Assembly: GCF_937920985.1 (NCBI RefSeq)
Contig: NZ_CALDXR010000055.1
Coordinates: forward strand, 1 to 42,786
Length of the DNA stretch: 42,786 nucleotides
Direction of reading: 5' to 3'
Source: an uncultured Phascolarctobacterium sp.
GTDB lineage: Bacteria; Bacillota; Negativicutes; Acidaminococcales; Acidaminococcaceae
The notes under the pieces were generated by a model. It worked only from the letters and a program-made list of their open reading frames with translations. It did no database searches and had not been told where the DNA came from. Made by a program: the position numbers and the translations under genes. Shown here piece after piece: positions 30,270 through 38,293 of the stretch. Position 1 is the stretch's first letter; each line of letters begins with the position of its first letter.

Positions 30270-32330
30270 ATGTGGTGGAAAGAACCTGTAACAACACTAA
30301 AAGGTGTAGGTGTAAAAAAGGCAGCTGAGCTGGCTGCTCTTAATATTTTCAGCGTGGGTGATTTGCTGGAATTTTACCCGCGTCAGGGAGCTTATCTCGA
30401 TTATGCCAAGCTCAAAACGATTAAGGAGCTGGATGTAGACAACAGTAAGCAGATTTTCAAAGCGACGGTTTATCAGGTGAAAAACGGCTATGGTGCCAGC
30501 CGTCGCAGTTATACGTCGGTGACGGTGCGTGACGAAACAGGTTATGCTACGCTGTACTTTTTCGGCGGGCAGCGCTATAAGGCGCAGAAGCTGAAGCCGG
30601 ATACAATGCTGCAGATTACAGGCCGCGTAAGGCAGGGGCGCACTACGAAGTCCGTCAGCGAGGTTGATGTGCAGCCTTTGGAGCAGGACGAGGGCAAAAC
30701 GCCGGGTATTGTCCCGGTGTATGCTTTGAGCGGTAACCTGACGCAGAAGAATCTGCGTACCTGGGTGAGTGAGGCCTTGCGCCTGGCAGCAAAGGATTTG
30801 CCGGAAAGTTTGCCGGCGAAGGTTGTGAGCCAGTGCAATTTGCCCGACCGCTATACGGCGCTGAAAAATATTCACTTTCCGGAAAGCTGGGAAGCGTTGC
30901 GACGTGCCAAGCAGCGTTTTGTTTTTGAGGAGCTGTTTTTGCTGCAGTGCGGCCTGCTGTATTATCGTCAGCAGAGCCATGATAACAGAGAGGGCATAAA
31001 GCACGCTGCAGACGGTGCGCTTGTTAAAGACGTAATGCAGGGACTGCCCTTTGAGCTGACGGCGGCACAGCAGCAGGCGTGGAGAGAGATTTCGCTCGAT
31101 ATGCAGGATAAAAAGCCTATGCACCGCATTCTGCAGGGCGATGTAGGCAGCGGTAAGACGGTTATCAGCGCGCTGGCGTTGGCTAAGGCGGTGGAAAACG
31201 GTTATCAGGGCTGCATTATGGTGCCGACGGAAATTTTGGCGGCGCAGCATTTTGAAACGCTGGAGCAATATCTGCAGCCTTACGGTGTGCGTATCGCTTT
31301 ACTGACAGGCGGTATGCGTGCCAAGGCAAGGCGTGAGCTGCTGCTGAATCTGGAGCTGGGCCTTGTTGATGTAGTTGTGGGTACGCATGCACTTTTGGAG
31401 GAGGATGTGCGCTTTGCCAATCTGTCGCTGACGGTGACGGACGAGCAGCACCGCTTCGGCGTAGAGCAGCGTGCACGCCTGTCTAACAAATCGGCTAATG
31501 CTCCCGATGTACTGGTAATGACGGCAACGCCGATTCCGCGTACCTTGGCGCTTACTGTTTACGGCGATTTGGATATTTCCGTAATGAAGGGACGTCCGCC
31601 GCAGCGTAAGCCGGTGCGGACGCTGTGTTATACGGATGAGCGCCGCCGTGAGGTTTACGCCGGCCTGGTGCGTCAGGTGCAGGCAGGAAGGCAGGCTTAT
31701 GTTGTCTGCCCGCTGATTGAGGAATCGGACGTTCTTGCTGTGCATAGCGCCGAAAGGGTATACGAGGAGCTGAAGCGCGATTTTCTGCAGGATATTCCCT
31801 GTGCTTTGCTGCATGGCAGGCTGAAGGGCGCGGAGAAGGATGCGATTATGAGCAGCTTTGCGGCAGGCGAGCTGAAGGTACTGGTGAGCACTACGGTTAT
31901 CGAGGTTGGCGTGAACGTGCCCAATGCTACGCTGATGGTGATTGAAAACGCCGAGCGCTTCGGCCTGGCACAGCTGCATCAGCTGCGCGGACGTGTAGGA
32001 CGCGGCAGCGAGCAGTCCTACTGCGTGCTGCTGACGGCCGCCGATTCGCCGGAGGCACTGGCGCGCCTAAACGTACTGCATGAGAGCGAGGATGGCTTCT
32101 ATCTGGCGGAAAAGGATATGGAGCAGCGCGGTGCCGGTCAGCTCTTCGGCCTGAAGCAGCATGGCTTGCCAGATTTGCGAATTACTGATATAATGCGAGA
32201 TGTTGACGTAATTGCGCAGGTTCGTCAGCTGGCGCAGGCGCAGCTGCGTACGCCGGAGGACTGGGCGGAAATCCGCCGTCTGGTGGAAATGCAGTTTGGT
32301 GAACGCTTTAATATGATTTTTAATTCTTAA
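30270..32330 (+). CDS. recG: ATP-dependent DNA helicase RecG
   Basis: RecG remodels stalled forks and branched DNA. The 686-residue protein has the N-terminal wedge/OB-fold domain (to about residue 160; includes GYATLYFFGGQRYK), then helicase motifs: LTAAQQQAWREI, Walker A GDVGSGKT near residue 290, VGTHALLEEDV, DEQHRFGVEQR (DExH), TATPIPRT, and motifs V/VI TVIEVGVNVPNAT and QLRGRVGRG. The C-terminal TRG region is LGLKQHG-like (FGLKQHGLPDLR). SD is AGAGGG, 11 nt before ATG. Confidence 0.97.
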   Translation: MWWKEPVTTLKGVGVKKAAELAALNIFSVGDLLEFYPRQGAYLDYAKLKTIKELDVDNSKQIFKATVYQVKNGYGASRRSYTSVTVRDETGYATLYFFGGQRYKAQKLKPDTMLQITGRVRQGRTTKSVSEVDVQPLEQDEGKTPGIVPVYALSGNLTQKNLRTWVSEALRLAAKDLPESLPAKVVSQCNLPDRYTALKNIHFPESWEALRRAKQRFVFEELFLLQCGLLYYRQQSHDNREGIKHAADGALVKDVMQGLPFELTAAQQQAWREISLDMQDKKPMHRILQGDVGSGKTVISALALAKAVENGYQGCIMVPTEILAAQHFETLEQYLQPYGVRIALLTGGMRAKARRELLLNLELGLVDVVVGTHALLEEDVRFANLSLTVTDEQHRFGVEQRARLSNKSANAPDVLVMTATPIPRTLALTVYGDLDISVMKGRPPQRKPVRTLCYTDERRREVYAGLVRQVQAGRQAYVVCPLIEESDVLAVHSAERVYEELKRDFLQDIPCALLHGRLKGAEKDAIMSSFAAGELKVLVSTTVIEVGVNVPNATLMVIENAERFGLAQLHQLRGRVGRGSEQSYCVLLTAADSPEALARLNVLHESEDGFYLAEKDMEQRGAGQLFGLKQHGLPDLRITDIMRDVDVIAQVRQLAQAQLRTPEDWAEIRRLVEMQFGERFNMIFNS

Positions 32331-32345
32331 AGAGGTTATAAATAC

Positions 32346-33044
32346 ATGAAAAAAGACTGGTTAAAAAATCCTGATGTTTGTGCTAAGGTGACGGCGGCAG
32401 TTTTGCTGGTGGCCTTGGTTTTGGGTATTCACTTTTTTGCCGATGATTTCTTCAACAAAACCTTTACACTGGCAATCAGCGGCAATGTCAACGGTCTGGT
32501 GGAATATCTGCGCTCCTTTGGCCCATGGGCGATTTTAATCAGTTTTGTGCTGGATGTGCTGATTAATGCCGGCAGCGTTTTCCCGTCGATTTTTCTTTCT
32601 ACAGCCAATGGTCTGATTTTCGGCCTGCCCTTGGGCATCACAATTTCCTGGCTGGCGGAAACAACCGGTGTGGTTATCAGCTTTTATCTGATGCGCTTCT
32701 TCTTCCGCGATACAGCGCAGAGGCTGATAGAAAAAAGCAACTCGCTGAAATCCATTGATGAAGCAAGCAGCAAGCACGGCCTGGAGTGGATGGCCTTCGC
32801 CAGGGCGCTGCCGTATTTTCCGTCAGGCATTTTGACGGCGGTTGGTGCTGTGAGCAGTATGAGTGCGCGTGATTACATTATTGCCAACCTTATCGGCAAA
32901 TTTCCTTCTACAGCGTTGGAGGTTGTCATCGGTCATGATGTAGTTAATTTTCAGGAGCACAGTCAAAGACTGACGCTTTTGATCGTGGTTGTGGGCGCTG
33001 TCTTTTTTGCGTATAAAAAGTGGTTCTATAAAAAGGGAAAATAA
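32346..33044 (+). CDS. TVP38/TMEM64 family (VTT domain) membrane protein
   Basis: The 232-residue integral membrane protein belongs to the DedA/TVP38 group (VTT domain), linked in other bacteria to lipid scrambling or transport. Hydrophobic segments near residues 14-32, 58-80, 84-112, 160-190 and 208-226. Typical re-entrant region: SVFPSIFLSTANGLIFGLP, then AFARALPYFPSGILTAVGA and GKFPSTALEVVIGHD. It begins 15 bp after recG, probably in the same transcript, and is followed by a terminator. Substrate unknown. Confidence 0.88.
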   Translation: MKKDWLKNPDVCAKVTAAVLLVALVLGIHFFADDFFNKTFTLAISGNVNGLVEYLRSFGPWAILISFVLDVLINAGSVFPSIFLSTANGLIFGLPLGITISWLAETTGVVISFYLMRFFFRDTAQRLIEKSNSLKSIDEASSKHGLEWMAFARALPYFPSGILTAVGAVSSMSARDYIIANLIGKFPSTALEVVIGHDVVNFQEHSQRLTLLIVVVGAVFFAYKKWFYKKGK

Positions 33045-33055
33045 ATTTGCTTAGG

Positions 33056-33089
33056 CGTCGCTGCAGTAATTTCTGTGGCGGCGTTTTTT
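33056..33089 (+). terminator. Terminator after the VTT gene
   Basis: CGTCGCTGCAG pairs with CTGTGGCGGCG over 11 positions including three G-T wobbles, loop TAATTT, then six T residues. Confidence 0.85.
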
Positions 33090-33124
33090 CAAGATAGAGA
33101 TACAGATAGTGAAAGGAAATAACA

Positions 33125-34324
33125 ATGATGGAAAATAAACAATTGCAGCCATGGCAGCAATATCAGGCACTTTATCTGCATATACCGTTTTGCGTACAGA
33201 AATGCCTGTACTGTGATTTTGCTTCGTATGCCGGCTTGGGCGAGCAGACGAAGCGTGACTATACCGATGCCGTGTGCAAAGAAATCGCCCTGCGTGCGGA
33301 TGAGGCTGCAAATATGGCGGCGAACGCCAGCATTTACTTTGGCGGCGGTACGCCGAGCGTGCTGCCGACAGAATGTATCGCCAAGTTGGTGCAGGCCTTG
33401 AAGCAGTACGGCTTTTGGCAGCGGCCCTGCGAGGCAACGATTGAGGTAAACCCTGGTACGGCAGATTTAGCAAAGCTGCAGACGCTGCGTAGCCTTGGCT
33501 TTGACCGCATCAGCTTCGGCGTACAGTCGCTGCAGGATAACGAGCTGCGGACGATAGGACGCATTCACAACGCGCAGCAGGCGCTGGAAGCGCTGACGCT
33601 GGCGCGCAAAGCAGGCTTTGCGCGCGTCAGCGCGGATTTGATTTACGGCCTGCCGTCGCAGACGCTTACCAGCCTGCAGGATACGCTGGAGCATCTGGCT
33701 GATACGGGCATTGAGCATATTTCTGTTTATGGCCTGATTGTGGAGGAGGGCACGCCGCTGGCGAGCCTTGTGGATAAGGGCAGAATAACTTTGCCTGACG
33801 AGGACACGGCGGCGGATATGTACGAGTTGGTGCAGAGCTTTTTGCGCGAGCGTGGTTTTGAACGCTACGAAATATCAAACTACGCCAAAAACGGCCAGTA
33901 TTCGCGGCACAATACTGTTTACTGGCAGTATCGTCCTTACATGGCCTTTGGCGCTGCCGCCTGCGGCTTTGACGGCCAAAGAAGGCGCACCGGGCTGAGT
34001 ACGGTCAGAGAATATATTGAGCAGCTTACAAGCTTTAGCAGCGGCGATTTGCGCACGAGCGCTTTATATAATGTAGAAGAATTATCTTGTGCAGAGCTGC
34101 TGGAGGAGTTCATGTTCATGGGGCTGCGTCACAGCGAAGGCGCGAGCCTGGCGGAGGCTCGCGAGCGCTTTGGCGTTGATGTGCTGCAGCGCTTTGCCTC
34201 TGAACTGGCACCGCTGTTTGAACAAAAGCTTATTGCATATGATGCAGGTACGCAAAGACTGCGCCTGACGGAGCGTGGTATGGAGGTCGGCAATCAAATA
34301 TTTGAAGTTTTTGTGATAAGTTAA
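33125..34324 (+). CDS. hemW: HemW, radical SAM heme chaperone (oxygen-independent coproporphyrinogen oxidase-like)
   Basis: HemW binds heme and delivers it to target proteins; it was long annotated as a coproporphyrinogen oxidase. Radical SAM motif C23-x3-C27-x2-C30 (HIPFCVQKCLYCDF). Further landmarks: IYFGGGTPSVLP, IEVNPGT, RISFGVQSLQDNELRTIGR, ISADLIYGLP-type (RVSADLIYGLPSQ), YEISNYAK and a C-terminal HemN-C domain with FMFMGLRHSEG. At 399 residues it matches HemW rather than HemN (~450). AAAGGA lies ~9 nt before ATG 33125; ATG 33128 is also possible. Confidence 0.93.
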   Translation: MMENKQLQPWQQYQALYLHIPFCVQKCLYCDFASYAGLGEQTKRDYTDAVCKEIALRADEAANMAANASIYFGGGTPSVLPTECIAKLVQALKQYGFWQRPCEATIEVNPGTADLAKLQTLRSLGFDRISFGVQSLQDNELRTIGRIHNAQQALEALTLARKAGFARVSADLIYGLPSQTLTSLQDTLEHLADTGIEHISVYGLIVEEGTPLASLVDKGRITLPDEDTAADMYELVQSFLRERGFERYEISNYAKNGQYSRHNTVYWQYRPYMAFGAAACGFDGQRRRTGLSTVREYIEQLTSFSSGDLRTSALYNVEELSCAELLEEFMFMGLRHSEGASLAEARERFGVDVLQRFASELAPLFEQKLIAYDAGTQRLRLTERGMEVGNQIFEVFVIS

Positions 34325-34342
34325 AAATAAATAAAAAAGGTG

Positions 34343-34371
34343 TTGACAATAAAGTAGGCTAGTGCTATCCT
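34343..34371 (+). promoter_or_regulatory. Heat-shock operon promoter
   Basis: TTGACA (34343-34348) and TATCCT (34366-34371) with a 17 bp spacer, directly upstream of the CIRCE. Confidence 0.85.
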
Positions 34372-34383
34372 AGTATCAAGATG

Positions 34384-34410
34384 TTAGCACTCCTAATGAT
34401 AGAGTGCTAA
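34384..34410 (+). promoter_or_regulatory. CIRCE operator (HrcA binding site)
   Basis: A perfect TTAGCACTC-N9-GAGTGCTAA inverted repeat, just after the -10 and about 20 bp before hrcA. It is the binding site of the HrcA repressor, so the operon should be autoregulated and induced by heat. No second CIRCE is seen before grpE, dnaK or dnaJ. Confidence 0.98.
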
Positions 34411-34431
34411 CAATCAAAATGAGGTGGGAAT

Positions 34432-35466
34432 ATGTTAAACGAAAGAAAGAAAAAAATTCTCCAGCTCATAATTGAGGATTATATTTCAACTGCTGAGCCT
34501 GTAGGTTCAAGGACGATTGCCCGCAAATATGATTTGGGCCTCAGTCCTGCGACCATCCGTAACGAGATGAGTGACCTGGAGCTTCTGGGTTATCTGGAGC
34601 AGCCACACACCTCGGCCGGACGTGTACCGTCGGCTCAGGCTTATCGTCTTTATGTTGATTCGCTTGTTGAACCCGGCACTCTGACAGATAATGACAGAGC
34701 GCTGATTAACGGCTGGTTCAGCGAAAGACGCAGAAGCATTGATGAAATCTTCCAGTCAACGGCGAAAATTCTTTCCCGGATGACGAAGAATGTTTCGATG
34801 GTGCTGGCTAACCGTGATGCCGGTGCGTGCTTCCGTTATATGAAGTTTTTACCTCTGGATGAGCACCATGCCATCCTGTGCATTGTAACAGATGACGGCA
34901 ATGTGGCCAATTGCGTGGTAGAAATTCCTTTGGGAATGCGGCCAGAGGAGCTGGACTACATGGCAGGACGCGTCAGCAGACTGCTTGAGGGCAGAGAGCT
35001 GGCGAATATTACCGAGGACCTGTTGCAGGCGGTGCATAGCAATATAGCAGATGATAAGCTGCTGTTCACGTCGCTGGTACAGTCCATCCGCCAGATGCGT
35101 CAGAAATACCAGCAGCAAAAGGTTTTCCTGGGTGGCACCAAGCAGCTGCTGAACCAGCCGGAATTCCGCGACGTGGAGCGTGTGAAAAATCTTCTGGGTA
35201 TCCTGGAGGAGGAGCGCGTGGTACGCGATTTGCTGAAGGCAGGCGAGGACAGCGGACTGAAGATCACGATTGGCAGTGAAAACAAATTCACCGGCATTCA
35301 GGATTGCAGCATGGTACAGGCAACCTACCGTCTTAACGGTCAGATAGTCGGTACGATGGCAGTTCTTGGCCCGACGCGTATGGAATACGGCAAGGTAATC
35401 ACTGTTATGGATTATCTGCATAAGTATTTGAAAACGATGTTCGAGCAAAAGCCCGACAAGAAATAA
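34432..35466 (+). CDS. hrcA: HrcA, heat-inducible transcription repressor
   Basis: HrcA represses class I heat-shock genes at CIRCE and is kept active by GroEL in Firmicutes. The 344-residue protein has the N-terminal winged helix (KKILQLIIEDYISTAEPVGS, then LGLSPATIRNEMSDLELLGY, and HTSAGRVPSAQAYR) and a GAF-like dimer domain to the C-terminus (IGTMAVLGPTRMEYGKVI). The SD GAGGTGG is 5 nt from ATG. First gene of hrcA-grpE-dnaK. Confidence 0.97.
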   Translation: MLNERKKKILQLIIEDYISTAEPVGSRTIARKYDLGLSPATIRNEMSDLELLGYLEQPHTSAGRVPSAQAYRLYVDSLVEPGTLTDNDRALINGWFSERRRSIDEIFQSTAKILSRMTKNVSMVLANRDAGACFRYMKFLPLDEHHAILCIVTDDGNVANCVVEIPLGMRPEELDYMAGRVSRLLEGRELANITEDLLQAVHSNIADDKLLFTSLVQSIRQMRQKYQQQKVFLGGTKQLLNQPEFRDVERVKNLLGILEEERVVRDLLKAGEDSGLKITIGSENKFTGIQDCSMVQATYRLNGQIVGTMAVLGPTRMEYGKVITVMDYLHKYLKTMFEQKPDKK

Positions 35467-35484
35467 AACTAAGGAGGAAGAGCC

Positions 35485-36081
35485 TTGCAGGATAATGAAA
35501 TGAAAGAAAAACAGGCTGAGCAGGAGGCTGCGGAAGCGAAGGCTGCCGAACAGGAAACTGCGGAAGCTGCAGAAGCTGAAAAAGCTGAAGATGCTGAAGA
35601 TGCAAAAAATGCGGAGGAAGCCGCTGAGCCTGAGGTTGACCCGAAGGATGCTAAAATCGAAGAACTGCAAAATCGTTTGCTGAGATTGCAGGCCGATTTT
35701 GAAAACTTCCGCCGTCGCACCAATATAGAAAAGGAACAGCTTTCCACCTTTATAACAGCAAATGTGGTTGGCAAGTTCTTAAAGGTTTTAGATAATTTTG
35801 AGCGTGCCGAAGCAAGCGTCGAAAAGGGCGATAATGTGGATGCAGTTGTCGACGGTATGAAAAAAATCCGCCGTCAGTTTGAAGATGCCTTCAAGGATTT
35901 GAAGGTAGAAGAAATCGAAGCTCAAAATGCTAAATTTGACCCGAACATCCACGAAGCTGTAATGCGTGGTCATAATCCGGAGCTGGATGATGAAATCGTA
36001 GATATGGTTTTCGAAAAAGGCTATAAGCTGGGTGATAAGGTTATCCGTCACAGTAAGGTAAGAGTAAACACCAACGAATAA
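35485..36081 (+). CDS. grpE: GrpE nucleotide exchange factor
   Basis: GrpE releases ADP from DnaK. 198 residues: an acidic, Ala/Glu-rich N-terminal coiled-coil (to about residue 65), the long helix LQNRLLRLQADFENFRRRT, then the beta domain with FDPNIHEAVMRGHNPELDD and VFEKGYKLGDKVIRHSKV. The start is TTG 35485, 7 nt after AGGAGG; the next ATG (35500) lies 22 nt away and is less likely. 18 bp after hrcA. Confidence 0.96.
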   Translation: MQDNEMKEKQAEQEAAEAKAAEQETAEAAEAEKAEDAEDAKNAEEAAEPEVDPKDAKIEELQNRLLRLQADFENFRRRTNIEKEQLSTFITANVVGKFLKVLDNFERAEASVEKGDNVDAVVDGMKKIRRQFEDAFKDLKVEEIEAQNAKFDPNIHEAVMRGHNPELDDEIVDMVFEKGYKLGDKVIRHSKVRVNTNE

Positions 36082-36127
36082 GGCTGGCATGCTCTTCACA
36101 ATAAATTAAAAAAATATATCACATCGA

Positions 36128-36162
36128 TTCGGTAAAAATGTGGCATTTGCCGCATCACCGAA
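36128..36162 (+). promoter_or_regulatory. Intercistronic hairpin between grpE and dnaK
   Basis: TTCGGT (36128-36133) with ACCGAA (36157-36162), and inside it ATGTGGC (36138-36144) with GCCGCAT (36149-36155), loop ATTT. A 13-pair stem without a following T-run, 12 bp before the dnaK SD. It could be a processing or stability element rather than a terminator. Confidence 0.5.
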
Positions 36163-36188
36163 GGATAGTAATCAGGAGGATAAAAATC

Positions 36189-38039
36189 ATGGCTAAAGTA
36201 ATTGGTATTGACTTAGGTACTACTAATAGTGTTGTTGCAGTTATGGAAGGCGGCGAACCTACCGTCATCACTAACCAGGAAGGCAGCCGCTTAACCCCGT
36301 CTGTTGTAGGCTTTGCTAAAAACGGCGAGCGTCTTGTTGGTCAACTGGCAAAACGTCAGGCTGTTTCCAACCCTGACAGAACCATCAGCTCCATCAAACG
36401 TCACATGGGCGAAGGCTCTTACAGAGTAACTATCGACGACAAAAAATATTCCCCGGAAGAAATTTCCGCAATGATTCTGCAAAAACTGAAAGCTGATGCA
36501 GAAGCTTATCTGGGCGAAAAGGTATCCCAGGCAGTTATCACTGTTCCTGCATACTTCAATGACAGCCAACGTCAGGCTACTAAAGACGCTGGTAAGATTG
36601 CAGGCCTCGATGTTCTGCGTATCGTCAACGAGCCTACCGCTGCTTCTCTGGCATACGGCATTGATAAAACCGACGACCATACCATCATGGTATACGACCT
36701 CGGCGGCGGCACCTTCGATGTATCCATTCTGGATGTAGGCGACGGCGTATTCGAAGTAAAAGCAACCAACGGTGATACTCATCTGGGCGGCGATGACTTC
36801 GATAAGAAAATCATGGACTGGATGGTTGACGAATTCAAGAAAGCTGAAGGCATTGACCTTTCTACCGACCGTATGGCTATGCAGCGTCTGCGTGAAGCTG
36901 CTGAAAAAGCTAAAATCGAATTGTCCGGCGTTATGAGCACCAACATCAACCTGCCGTTCATCACTGCAGGTGCTGACGGTCCGAAACATCTGGATATGGA
37001 TCTGACTCGTGCTAAATTCGAAGCAATGACTGCTGATCTGGTTGAACGCACCATGGGCCCTGTTCGTCAGGCTATGAGCGATGCAGGTCTTTCCGCAAGC
37101 GATATCAGCAAGGTAATCCTGGTTGGCGGTTCTTCCCGTATCCCGGCTGTACAGGCTGCTATCAAAGCATTCATGGGCAAAGAGCCTTACAAAGGAGTTA
37201 ACCCGGATGAATGCGTTGCAGTAGGTGCTGCTATTCAGGCCGGCGTTCTCTCCGGTGAAGAAGGTACCGGCAACGTACTGCTGCTGGATGTAACTCCGTT
37301 GTCCCTGGGTATTGAAACCCTCGGCGGTGTATTCACCAAGATTATCGACCGTAACACCACCATCCCGACCTCTAAGAAACAGGTATTCTCTACCGCTGCT
37401 GATAACCAGCCTTCCGTTGATATCCATGTTCTGCAAGGTGAACGTGAAATGGCTGCAGACAACAAAACTCTGGGCCGCTTCGAGCTGTCCGGTATCCCGG
37501 CTGCACCGCGTGGAATTCCTAAAATTGAAGTTTCCTTCGACATCGATGCTAACGGTATCGTTAACGTAAGCGCTAAAGACCTTGGCACCGGCAAAGAACA
37601 AAAAATCACCATTACCTCCTCCGGCACCCTGGATAAGGACGAAGTAGACAGAATGGTTAAAGAAGCAGAAGCTAATGCTGAAGCTGATAAGAAACGTAAG
37701 GAAGGCGTAGAAGTTCGCAACCAGGCCGACAACATGTGCTATCAGGCTGAAAAGACCATGAAGGACATGGAAGGCAAAGGCAAGGACGAATTGATCGCTA
37801 AGGTTAAAGCTGCTGTTGACACCCTGAAAGAAACCATGAAGGGCGACGACCTCGACAAGATTAAAGCTGATACCGAAGCTCTGACCAAACCGCTGTACGA
37901 GCTGAGCGCTGAGCTTTACAAAGAAACTCAGGCACAAGAGGGTGCTGCAGGCGCACAAGGCGCTGCAGGTGCTCAAGGTGCTAAAAAAGCCGATGATGAT
38001 GTTGTAGATGCGGAAGTTGTTGACGACGACAAGAAATAA
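36189..38039 (+). CDS. dnaK: Molecular chaperone DnaK (Hsp70)
   Basis: DnaK folds and protects client proteins with DnaJ and GrpE. 616 residues. N-terminal ATPase: VIGIDLGTTNSVVAVMEG, AVITVPAYFNDSQRQATKDA, VYDLGGGTFDVS, ILVGGSSRIPAVQ. Substrate domain: LLLDVTPLSLGIETLGG linker and the lid to the acidic C-terminus VVDDDKK preceded by Ala/Gly/Gln repeats. AGGAGG 12 nt before ATG 36189; an upstream ATG (36138) gives no DnaK-like residues. Codons are those of a highly expressed gene (AAA, GAA, few rare codons). Confidence 0.99.
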   Translation: MAKVIGIDLGTTNSVVAVMEGGEPTVITNQEGSRLTPSVVGFAKNGERLVGQLAKRQAVSNPDRTISSIKRHMGEGSYRVTIDDKKYSPEEISAMILQKLKADAEAYLGEKVSQAVITVPAYFNDSQRQATKDAGKIAGLDVLRIVNEPTAASLAYGIDKTDDHTIMVYDLGGGTFDVSILDVGDGVFEVKATNGDTHLGGDDFDKKIMDWMVDEFKKAEGIDLSTDRMAMQRLREAAEKAKIELSGVMSTNINLPFITAGADGPKHLDMDLTRAKFEAMTADLVERTMGPVRQAMSDAGLSASDISKVILVGGSSRIPAVQAAIKAFMGKEPYKGVNPDECVAVGAAIQAGVLSGEEGTGNVLLLDVTPLSLGIETLGGVFTKIIDRNTTIPTSKKQVFSTAADNQPSVDIHVLQGEREMAADNKTLGRFELSGIPAAPRGIPKIEVSFDIDANGIVNVSAKDLGTGKEQKITITSSGTLDKDEVDRMVKEAEANAEADKKRKEGVEVRNQADNMCYQAEKTMKDMEGKGKDELIAKVKAAVDTLKETMKGDDLDKIKADTEALTKPLYELSAELYKETQAQEGAAGAQGAAGAQGAKKADDDVVDAEVVDDDKK

Positions 38040-38052
38040 TCCTGTCTATAAG

Positions 38053-38174
38053 GCACCATCTGCGTCGTTGAAACGTCTAGACGTACTAAAAGTACGCCGT
38101 CGCCGTTTCGCCTAGCATCTGATACCTTCTCACCAGCCTTCGGGTTAGGTGAAAAGCACCATCTGCGTTGTTGA
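38053..38174 (+). repeat. Repeat/palindrome cluster between dnaK and dnaJ
   Basis: A 19 bp direct repeat starting GCACCATCTGCGT occurs at 38053-38071 and 38156-38174 with one mismatch. Between the copies lie nested palindromes: GAAACG (38070-38075) with CGTTTC (38104-38109), CGTACT-AAA-AGTACG (38082-38096), and TCACCAGCC-TTCG-GGTTAGGTGA with a TTCG loop. It looks like a REP-type intergenic element; it may also act as the dnaK 3' end. Confidence 0.6.
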
Positions 38175-38199
38175 TACAGATGTAAAAAAGTAATATAAT
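38171..38199 (+). promoter_or_regulatory. Promoter of dnaJ
   Basis: TTGATA (38171-38176) and TATAAT (38194-38199) with a 17 bp spacer. Its -35 overlaps the second copy of the direct repeat, so dnaJ may be transcribed apart from the CIRCE-controlled promoter. Confidence 0.7.
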
Positions 38200-38203
38200 A
38201 TTA

Positions 38204-38252
38204 GTGCCCAGCTGCTGTGGCAACCGCCATCATGCATCTGGGCATTATATGC
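38204..38252 (+). promoter_or_regulatory. Hairpin leader of dnaJ
   Basis: TGCCCAG pairs with CTGGGCA around an inner TGG/CCA arm, right at the predicted transcription start and ~40 nt before the dnaJ SD. No T-run follows, so it is a structured leader rather than a terminator. Confidence 0.5.
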
Positions 38253-38293
38253 TTAAATAATATTCGGTAGAAAAGTTATAGGAGGCGCCTGTT

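Noticed and set aside
36291..37976. 561-codon open frame on the minus strand opposite dnaK
   Set aside because: It is a mirror of the strong codon bias of dnaK; no start signal, no recognisable protein, low-complexity composition.
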